From assembly GCA_036274115.1 (NCBI GenBank), contig DASUGI010000030.1, forward strand, positions 1-29,537: a stretch of 29,537 bases of DNA. The letters are read 5' to 3'. This DNA is from JADLHS01 sp036274115. GTDB lineage: Bacteria > Verrucomicrobiota > Verrucomicrobiia > Limisphaerales > JADLHS01. The notes under the pieces were generated by a model. The model was not told the DNA's origin, made no database searches, and saw only the letters and a list, made by a program, of their open reading frames with translations. Within the stretch, counting starts at the first letter, position 1. The number at the start of each line of letters is the position of its first letter. Shown one piece after another: positions 23,773 to 29,537 of the stretch. A program made the translations under genes and the position numbers.

Positions 23773-23983
23773 GAGCCTTGGGCGCTGACAGCTTGTCGTG
23801 CAATGCTACCAACTCATCTTTCCCGTGCCCCTTACCAGCCCAAGAGCGATCCAATCGCCGCCCGATTTCTGCCTGCCATTGCGGATCATCGCGCTTGGCT
23901 CTGGCGCGAATGTACTCCGCCAGTTCGAGACGTTCGTCCAACGACAGTTCGTCCACGACTCGCTTAAGTTCACCGACGCTCAT
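23747..23983 (-). CDS. Putative addiction module antitoxin component
   Basis: The 78-aa protein starts MSVGELKRVVDELSLDERLE and continues LAEYIRARAKRD, WQAEIGRRLDRSWAGK and ELVALHDKLSA, the pattern of the putative addiction module component family (Pfam PF09720 type). Such proteins neutralise a cognate RelE/ParE-like toxin and often repress their own operon. ATG 23983 is preferred over a TTG two codons upstream. Its last 26 bases overlap the start of the toxin-like frame, the usual antitoxin-first order. It begins 51 bases after the aceE stop, so it could be cotranscribed with aceE. The C-terminal tail (KAREVIQVHC) is unremarkable. Confidence 0.8.
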   Translation of the reverse strand: MSVGELKRVVDELSLDERLELAEYIRARAKRDDPQWQAEIGRRLDRSWAGKGHGKDELVALHDKLSAPKAREVIQVHC

Positions 23984-24034
23984 GGCCAAAGCTACGATTG
24001 TTCTTCACGTGTTTTCAAGTGATTTCCCCGCAAC

Positions 24035-26722
24035 CTACACGAGTTGCGGTTGAACTTTCTCAGGATCAACCCCGAGATCCTTGATCGCCTTCGCCACCAC
24101 TTCGCGACCGATCTCGCCCTTCTGCGCCAGCGCGTAGAGGGTGCCAATGACCGTGCTTTCCGCGTCCACCTGGAAGAACCGGCGCAAACGTGCGCGCGTA
24201 TCGCTTCGGCCAAAACCATCCGTGCCCAGCGTGACCAACCCACCCGGTACCCACGGCGCAATTTGATCCGGCACGGTGCGAATGTTGTCACTCACCGCAA
24301 CGAACGTGCCCTTTTCCTTCGCGAATAGTTGTTCGACGTAACTCTGCCGGGGCGTTTCGGTCGGATGCAACATGTTCCAACGCTGGCATCGAATCGCGTC
24401 GGTTCGGAGGAGTTTGTAACTCGTCGCGCTCCACACATCCGCACTCACGCCGTAACGTTCCGCCAGGATTTCCTGCGCCTTCAAAGCGGACTGCATGATC
24501 GGGCCACTGCCCAGAATATGCGCCTTGTGCTTCTTTTTCTCGCCAGCCTTGAATTTGTAAAGCCCTTTAAGAATGCCGTCCTCGACCCCTTCAGGCATTG
24601 GCGGCATGAGATAATTCTCGTTGTAGAGCGCCAGGTAATAGAAAATCTCTTCGCCTTCGCCATACATGCGGCGCAAGCCGTCCGCCACAATCACCGCGAT
24701 CTCATACGCAAACGCCGGATCATAGGCCAACACCGTCGGAATCGTGCTCGCGTGCAGCAAACTGTGGCCGTCCTGATGTTGAAGTCCTTCGCCATTCAAG
24801 GTCGTGCGACCGGCCGTGGCACCGAGCAGGAAACCTTTGGCTCTAATGTCGCCAGCCAGCCAGATGAGATCCCCGACCCGTTGCAGCCCGAACATCGAAT
24901 AATACGTGTAGAACGGCACCATTTCGACGCCATGTGTAGCGTAGCTCGTGGCAGCGGCGAGGAACGACGACATCGCTCCTGCTTCCGTGATTCCCTCTTC
25001 GAGAATCTGCCCATCCTTCGCCTCATGATAATAGAGCAGCGACTTGCTATCGACCGGGTCGTAAAGCTGACCTTTGCAGGAATAAATTCCAATTTCGCGG
25101 AACAACGAGTCCATGCCGAACGTGCGTGCCTCATCCGGAATGATCGGCACAATGTGTTTGCCCATGCCTTTGTGCCGGAGCAATACGGTGAGCAAACGCA
25201 CGAATGCCATGGTCGTTGAAACCTGGCTGGTGCCCGAGCCCTTCGTGAACTCCTTGAGATAATCCATCGTGGGCACTTCAAGCCGCTTGGCCTTGGTGTT
25301 GCGCGCGGGAATAAATCCGCCCAATGCCTTCCGACGTTCGAGCAAATACTTGATCGCCGGACTGTCCGCCGGCGGACGATAAAATGGGGTCTCCGCAATA
25401 ATGTCGTCGGTGATCGGAATGTTGAAGCGTTCACGGAACTCGCGAAGCTCCTTTTCATTCATCTTCTTCTGCTGATGCGAAATGTTGCGGCCTTCGCCCG
25501 CTTCACCCAGGCCATAGCCCTTGACCGTTTTTGCCAGAATGACCGTTGGCTGGCCTTTGTGTTCGGTCGCTGCCTTGTAAGCCGCATACACCTTTCGCGT
25601 GTCGTGCCCGCCACGCATCAGCTTGCGGAGCTGGTCGTCGGTGAGATGCGTCACGAGCTTCAGCAACTCAGGATACTTGCCGAAAAAATGTTTCCGCGTG
25701 TAGCTGCCGGGCTCGACGACGTACTTCTGATAATCGCCATCCACGGCCTCTTCCATGCGCTTGAGCAACAAACCATTCTTGTCGCGCGCGAGCAACTCAT
25801 CCCAATCACTGCCCCAGACAACTTTGATGACATTCCAGCCGGCGCCACGGAACAGCGCTTCCAATTCCTGGATAATCTTGCCATTGCCGCGCACGGGACC
25901 ATCGAGGCGCTGGAGGTTGCAGTTGATCACCCAAATGAGATTGTCAAGGTTCTCGCGCGACGCGAGCGTGAGCGAACCCAAGGTCTCCGGCTCGTCGCTC
26001 TCACCATCGCCCACAAAACACCAGACCTTGGGTTCGTTCTGAGCATCAATGAACTTTCGCGAAGCCAGGTAACGGTTGAACCGCGCCTGGTAAATCGACA
26101 TGATCGGACCGAGGCCCATCGATACGGTGGGAAACTGCCAGAAGTCCGGCATCAAGTAAGGATGCGGATACGACGACAATCCGCCACCCTCGGCGAGTTC
26201 CTGACGAAAATTCTGGAGCTGCGCCTCGCTCAAACGGCCTTCGAGAAAGGCGCGCGCGTAGATACCCGGTGCGGAATGACCCTGAAAATAAACCTCGTCG
26301 CCTTGAAACTTCTCGGTGCGTCCGCGCAGAAAGTGATTGAACGCCACTTCATACAACGTCGCCGAGGACGCGTAACTGGAAATGTGACCGCCCACGTTGG
26401 TGGAGTGATTCGCCTTCACCACCATCGCCATGGCGTTCCAGCGCATCAGGCTCTTGAGCTGCACCTCCGTTTTCCAATCGCCCGGATACTCCGGTTGATC
26501 GGCTGCGGGAATCGTGTTGCGATAAGGCGTGTTGAACCCGCGGGGCATTTCGTGTTTGGAGGCCCGCACGCGGTCGGCGAGCTGTTCAAACAACTGCGCC
26601 GTGCGTTCCGGGCCTTGCGACTCCAGCGCCAGGTCGAAGACCGATTCCACCGACCGGGATAGTTTGTCCCCGTTGGAACGAGAACCGAAAACGTCTTTTT
26701 TTGTTTTGATTGTGGTGCTCAC
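24035..26722 (-). CDS. aceE: Pyruvate dehydrogenase E1 component, homodimeric type
   Basis: E1 decarboxylates pyruvate with thiamine diphosphate and acetylates the lipoyl group of AceF. The 895-aa protein is the single-chain AceE type rather than alpha/beta. N-terminal landmarks are RWNAMAMVVKANH, GGHISSYASSATLYEVAFNH and the TPP/Mg motif starting GDGESDEPE (238-246) and ending near NCNLQRLDGPVRGN. Downstream are KTVKGYGLG, and IPDEARTFGMDSLFREIGIY and TEAGAMSSF in the pyrimidine-binding domain. The start is GTG 26722. It is the first gene of the minus-strand operon and diverges from the lipoate-protein ligase gene with 117 bases between the starts. I could not identify a convincing promoter in that gap. 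Confidence 0.97.
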   Translation of the reverse strand: MSTTIKTKKDVFGSRSNGDKLSRSVESVFDLALESQGPERTAQLFEQLADRVRASKHEMPRGFNTPYRNTIPAADQPEYPGDWKTEVQLKSLMRWNAMAMVVKANHSTNVGGHISSYASSATLYEVAFNHFLRGRTEKFQGDEVYFQGHSAPGIYARAFLEGRLSEAQLQNFRQELAEGGGLSSYPHPYLMPDFWQFPTVSMGLGPIMSIYQARFNRYLASRKFIDAQNEPKVWCFVGDGESDEPETLGSLTLASRENLDNLIWVINCNLQRLDGPVRGNGKIIQELEALFRGAGWNVIKVVWGSDWDELLARDKNGLLLKRMEEAVDGDYQKYVVEPGSYTRKHFFGKYPELLKLVTHLTDDQLRKLMRGGHDTRKVYAAYKAATEHKGQPTVILAKTVKGYGLGEAGEGRNISHQQKKMNEKELREFRERFNIPITDDIIAETPFYRPPADSPAIKYLLERRKALGGFIPARNTKAKRLEVPTMDYLKEFTKGSGTSQVSTTMAFVRLLTVLLRHKGMGKHIVPIIPDEARTFGMDSLFREIGIYSCKGQLYDPVDSKSLLYYHEAKDGQILEEGITEAGAMSSFLAAATSYATHGVEMVPFYTYYSMFGLQRVGDLIWLAGDIRAKGFLLGATAGRTTLNGEGLQHQDGHSLLHASTIPTVLAYDPAFAYEIAVIVADGLRRMYGEGEEIFYYLALYNENYLMPPMPEGVEDGILKGLYKFKAGEKKKHKAHILGSGPIMQSALKAQEILAERYGVSADVWSATSYKLLRTDAIRCQRWNMLHPTETPRQSYVEQLFAKEKGTFVAVSDNIRTVPDQIAPWVPGGLVTLGTDGFGRSDTRARLRRFFQVDAESTVIGTLYALAQKGEIGREVVAKAIKDLGVDPEKVQPQLV

Positions 26723-26839
26723 TTCAAAAAACTATTTGCCGCATGAAATCTACAGGCTGGTTGCGCCCCCGGCAAGGGAGGCAGATTAAACCCGGAAACC
26801 CCGCCCAACGCCAGCGAAATTAGCAGGACCGGGCGCAAA

Positions 26840-27565
26840 ATGAAAATCCTCGACCTCACACTTCCCACCCCGGCGGAAAACCTGGCCTGTGACGAAGCTC
26901 TGCTTCAGTCCGCCGAGGCCGGCAACTCGGGAGAAGTGCTACGCTTCTGGGAATCGCCGACCCACTTTGTGGTCGTAGGCTACGCGAACAAAGTAGCCAC
27001 GGAAGTGAATGTCGCTGCGTGCGATGCACGAAACATCCCCATTCTTCGCCGCTGCTCCGGCGGCGGCACGGTGGTGCAAGGGCCTGGATGCTTGAATTAC
27101 GCGTTGATCCTGAAGATTGCTGACGATAAACCCACTCGGAACATCCACTCCGCAAATCACTTCATCATGGAACGCAATCGGGCCGCGCTTGCTGAAATCC
27201 GAAATCCGAAATCCGAAATCCGAATTGAGGGTCACACCGACCTCGCTATCGACGGCGTGAAGTTTTCCGGCAACTCACAGCGGCGTCAACGGAAGTTCCT
27301 CCTCTTTCACGGAACTTTCCTGTTCAACTTCGATCTCCCACTCGTCAGCAAGTTGCTGCATTTGCCTTCTCTGCAACCCGCATACCGGCAATCACGGCAA
27401 CACAGTGATTTCGTCACAAATCTGAATCTGGAAGCCGATGTGATCAAACGGGCACTGGCTGAGATTTGGCAGGCGTGGCAGCCAGTCGAGAACGTTCCTC
27501 TCGCTGCAATCAAGTCGCTTGTCCAATCGAAGTACGATCAGCGCGATTGGAATTTCAAATTCTGA
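26840..27565 (+). CDS. Lipoate-protein ligase / octanoyltransferase family (LplA/LipM type)
   Basis: Family members attach lipoyl or octanoyl groups to the lysine of E2 domains. The 241-aa protein shows ENLACDEALL near the N-terminus, RRCSGGGTVVQGPGCLNYAL (about 71-90) as the substrate-binding loop, and DLAIDGVKFSGNSQRR with the conserved lysine. The C-terminal part is short, as in octanoyltransferase-type members, so true ligase activity with ATP is uncertain. An in-frame heptamer repeat at 27194-27221 encodes EIRNPKSEIR between two conserved blocks. ATG 26840 has AGGA about 13 bases upstream. It lies divergently next to aceE, which fits a role in lipoylating AceF. Confidence 0.88.
   Translation: MKILDLTLPTPAENLACDEALLQSAEAGNSGEVLRFWESPTHFVVVGYANKVATEVNVAACDARNIPILRRCSGGGTVVQGPGCLNYALILKIADDKPTRNIHSANHFIMERNRAALAEIRNPKSEIRIEGHTDLAIDGVKFSGNSQRRQRKFLLFHGTFLFNFDLPLVSKLLHLPSLQPAYRQSRQHSDFVTNLNLEADVIKRALAEIWQAWQPVENVPLAAIKSLVQSKYDQRDWNFKF
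27194..27221 (+). repeat. Four tandem GAAATCC heptamers inside the lipoyl-ligase gene
   Basis: Four exact copies of GAAATCC run from 27194 to 27221, followed by a degenerate GAATTGA. Within the gene they encode NPKSEIR-like sequence in frame. Two heptamers make 14 bases, so the frame changes with each single copy gained or lost. Confidence 0.9.
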
Positions 27566-27611
27566 AACCCGGTAACCGCGACATGGTCGTCGCCCGTAAG
27601 CTGGGAGCACC

Positions 27612-27661
27612 GGCGTCCCGTCGGCAAGCGGCAAGAGCACGGGACTCGCCGGCGGGACGCC
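27612..27661. repeat. Intergenic inverted repeat, GC-rich
   Basis: GGCGTCCCGTCGGC (27612-27625) and GCCGGCGGGACGCC (27648-27661) are inverted repeats with one mismatch and a 22-nt spacer. They lie in the 212-bp gap (27566-27777) between the convergent lipoyl-ligase and unknown-protein genes. The rest of the gap has no gene. The pair could act as a bidirectional terminator or be a copy of a dispersed repeat. Confidence 0.65.
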
Positions 27662-27777
27662 AGCGCCCCCCAGAGCAGTCTCCTGAGAATCGTAACGCGG
27701 CGAACAAGTCCGCCTCCTCACGTCGGCGGCTACACCACAAGGCCAGGGAATCGCTCCGGACGACGGGTTCAACCGGG

Positions 27778-29241
27778 TCAATCCTTCGCGGCCGCCACTG
27801 GCCACACCGCATCCCGACCTGACCACAAATCAAACTTGTTTGTCGCGCTGCCCGAGGTTGCATCCCCGCCGTCGTCAAGCCCGTTTCCGCCAGCGGAATA
27901 AAGAGTGAATGTTCCGTCCGAGTTGAGACGATAGCAGAGCGGTTTCGCGCTCATGAGGTCGATTGGTGCAGCGGAAAGGGATTGCGGCACCAGCGCGTCG
28001 AGATTTGGCGGATACGTGCCCGAGCGCAATTTGTATCGCTCCAGTGCAATTACTGTGATGGTCATGCGCCGCTGGGTTTCGCTCCGAACGCAAGATTCGG
28101 CTGCTTTAACAAAATTGGCGATGGCGATGGCGCTAAACAGATATCGGTATTTTGACATTGGCGAACTAAAAGCCTGATTCAGCGTGGCGTGATGCGATTT
28201 GATTTCGACATCAATCTGCGACCAGGGAACGCCAGCATTCAGTCTGCGGATTGAGTCCAGACTCCGCTGATGATGCTGAAGAAAGAGCATTTCATCCGCG
28301 TCCGCGTTTGCCTCCCAAAACGGCATGCCCACATAGGCTTCAAAATAGTCCTTCGGCGTCTTGAGTTGAACCGCATTGGTCGAGATGGACAATCCAAGGT
28401 ACTTCATCCGGTCGCGCGAAGAGGAGGACCGCATCATGGCAAAGTGCGACTCTCCAAAGCCGCGTTCACCAACCATTCCCGTCTCAAACGTGTTGGCAAG
28501 ATCCAAAGATTCCCAATCTTTTTGCAACCCGGCCAACAGCTCTTCATTCCAACCTTCTGCCTGCAGCGCCTGCCAGCTCACCGACAAGCCAAGTCCCGCC
28601 ACCGCCACGCGAATCATCTGACTGACCAACGTGAGATCTTCCCGATGAAATTGCGCCAACTGCGTCAGCGCACGAAGGTCCAGAGCCGCCCGATCAACCT
28701 GATGCTCACGCAAAGCTACCAGGCAATCGCCTCCTAGCCATTGCGCTGCGCCGCGTATCTGCACGAAGGGAGACTTGGGTGTATTGGAGATGTTCGTCGG
28801 ATCATTATAGAAATATCGCGGCGGAAACCGGACCGCTTCGCGTAATTCCAATGTGATGCTGACCTCATTGGAAAACTGCGTTGTGACAGTTTGCCAGTCA
28901 TAGCCCTTGCCGCCCGAATGCATCACTGGCTGCGGTGAGGCCCAAACGACTTTTGCCTGGCCCGGACCGGTATGAGAACCGAAATCCAAACTTGAAGGTT
29001 GAATGCGCATCGCCCCTAGTTTGTTGGCGGCGGCCAATAAACGGTCCAGGCCTGGGCTTTTCTCGGGTGGCTTTGGGTATCCCAGTTCCTCCGCGGAAAG
29101 CTTCTCGCCCTTCGCGCGCAACTCCGCCTTGTACTTGGCCAGGGCGTCGCGGTTACGATTGCATCCGCGCAAGCAAATCCCTGCGCCGACCAGTAGCATC
29201 GACGCCACGACAAGAGCAGTAACGCGAATTGGCTTGCTCAT
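27778..29241 (-). CDS. Membrane-anchored protein of unknown function with pseudopilin-like C-terminus
   Basis: I do not recognise a named family for the 487-aa protein. It has one N-terminal membrane helix (about 7-24, VTALVVASMLLVGAGICL) followed directly by CNRNRDALAKYK, so the rest is probably periplasmic. The middle (about 90-380) is soluble, mixed alpha/beta, with no visible catalytic motif. The last 110 residues (ITVIALERYKLRSGTYPPNLDALVPQ ... YSAGGNGLDDGGDAT) have the pattern of GspG-type pseudopilin C-terminal domains and are seen in many anchored proteins of this group of bacteria. The start is ATG 29241. It lies 37 bases downstream of the DUF6498 gene on the same strand. Confidence 0.75.
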   Translation of the reverse strand: MSKPIRVTALVVASMLLVGAGICLRGCNRNRDALAKYKAELRAKGEKLSAEELGYPKPPEKSPGLDRLLAAANKLGAMRIQPSSLDFGSHTGPGQAKVVWASPQPVMHSGGKGYDWQTVTTQFSNEVSITLELREAVRFPPRYFYNDPTNISNTPKSPFVQIRGAAQWLGGDCLVALREHQVDRAALDLRALTQLAQFHREDLTLVSQMIRVAVAGLGLSVSWQALQAEGWNEELLAGLQKDWESLDLANTFETGMVGERGFGESHFAMMRSSSSRDRMKYLGLSISTNAVQLKTPKDYFEAYVGMPFWEANADADEMLFLQHHQRSLDSIRRLNAGVPWSQIDVEIKSHHATLNQAFSSPMSKYRYLFSAIAIANFVKAAESCVRSETQRRMTITVIALERYKLRSGTYPPNLDALVPQSLSAAPIDLMSAKPLCYRLNSDGTFTLYSAGGNGLDDGGDATSGSATNKFDLWSGRDAVWPVAAAKD

Positions 29242-29278
29242 GAATTCACCGAATCAAAACCGCCACCGGCAAAAAGTT

Positions 29279-29537
29279 TCAGGCCGGAGACGGCACGTTC
29301 TTAGTGAGTTGACCGTGCTGCTTCAAATGCGCTCGCACATCCAGGGCAATCTTCAACAGAACCAACAGTGCCAAACCAGCAACGGGCGAGCCCAATGCCA
29401 TTACCAAAAAGCCGCCGCCGAGGATGGCCACGTGCAACACGATCACACGTCCATACGGCTGAACCATCAACGCCGGCAACGACGTCGTTCGATACTCGCC
29501 GCCGATGATGTAGTTGTAAGCAAACGAGAACCCATGA
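29279..29537 (-). CDS. DUF6498-like membrane protein, C-terminal part only
   Basis: The frame is open to the right edge of the window, so only the last 85 residues are seen. It reads HGFSFAYNYIIGGEYR and then LMVQPYGRVIVLHVAILGGG, with two hydrophobic helices and a basic end RAHLKQHG. This matches the C-terminal part of the DUF6498 family of small multi-helix membrane proteins, whose function is unknown. No start codon is inside the window; the methionines and TTG visible at 29479 and after are internal. It is on the same strand as the anchored protein that follows and may be cotranscribed with it. Confidence 0.7.
   Translation of the reverse strand, partial: HGFSFAYNYIIGGEYRTTSLPALMVQPYGRVIVLHVAILGGGFLVMALGSPVAGLALLVLLKIALDVRAHLKQHGQLTKNVPSPA

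Noticed and set aside
25475..26662. Long plus-strand frame (395 aa) opposite aceE, and a similar one at 24329-25219
   Set aside because: Shadows of the conserved aceE gene caused by high GC content; no domain is recognisable.

Overview
The window looks like a chromosomal segment from a verrucomicrobial bacterium of the Pedosphaera/Limisphaerales kind. This is inferred from gene content, not from a marker gene: a pseudopilin with an H-X9-DG C-terminal motif, WD40 giant proteins, Hanks-type kinases, CHRD and DUF6498 proteins, a four-helix-bundle (S23) protein, and intergenic GC-rich inverted repeats. Most genes are housekeeping. Accessory material is concentrated at the left end, in the two gaps of the pyruvate dehydrogenase operon, and around 27.2-27.8 kb.

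Layout. 1-4.3 kb: the 3' part of a WD40 beta-propeller protein that is open at the window edge, a type II secretion-like pseudopilin, a gene-free stretch and a tRNA-Ile2(CAT). 4.4-7.9 kb: rpoN (minus) divergent from a Ser/Thr kinase gene, followed by an N-carbamoylputrescine amidase gene. 8-11.7 kb: a Uma2-type nuclease-fold protein, then a sugar-nucleotide cluster (RmlD-like reductase, GDP-mannose 3,5-epimerase homologue, small membrane protein, GHMP sugar kinase). 11.7-14.4 kb: a Tat-exported TIM-barrel isomerase-like protein and a degenerate kinase on the minus strand, with a ComF-like phosphoribosyltransferase diverging from the kinase. 14.5-18.5 kb: accD, then a translationally coupled tetrapyrrole set, hemX/ccsA-like, hemA and hemC. 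18.5-20.1 kb: a secreted CHRD protein and tRNA-Pro(GGG). 20.2-26.7 kb: the minus-strand operon aceE-aceF-lpd. 26.8-29.5 kb: a lipoate-protein ligase family gene divergent from aceE, a large anchored protein of unknown function, and the 3' end of a DUF6498 membrane protein that is cut by the window edge.

The genes fit together most clearly in the pyruvate dehydrogenase region. E1, E2 and E3 of the complex are all present, and a lipoyl-attachment enzyme lies next door. Both intergenic gaps of this operon hold extra material. Between aceE and aceF lies a toxin-antitoxin-like pair whose toxin gene carries a single-base frameshift. Between aceF and lpd lies an S23/four-helix-bundle gene bounded by 33-nt inverted repeats (31/33 matching) that begin one base after the aceF stop and end 11 bases before the lpd start. 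This resembles the intervening sequences of 23S rRNA, which also pair a terminal stem with an S23 ORF, but here it sits in a protein-coding operon. I regard it as the best candidate for a little-described element in this window.
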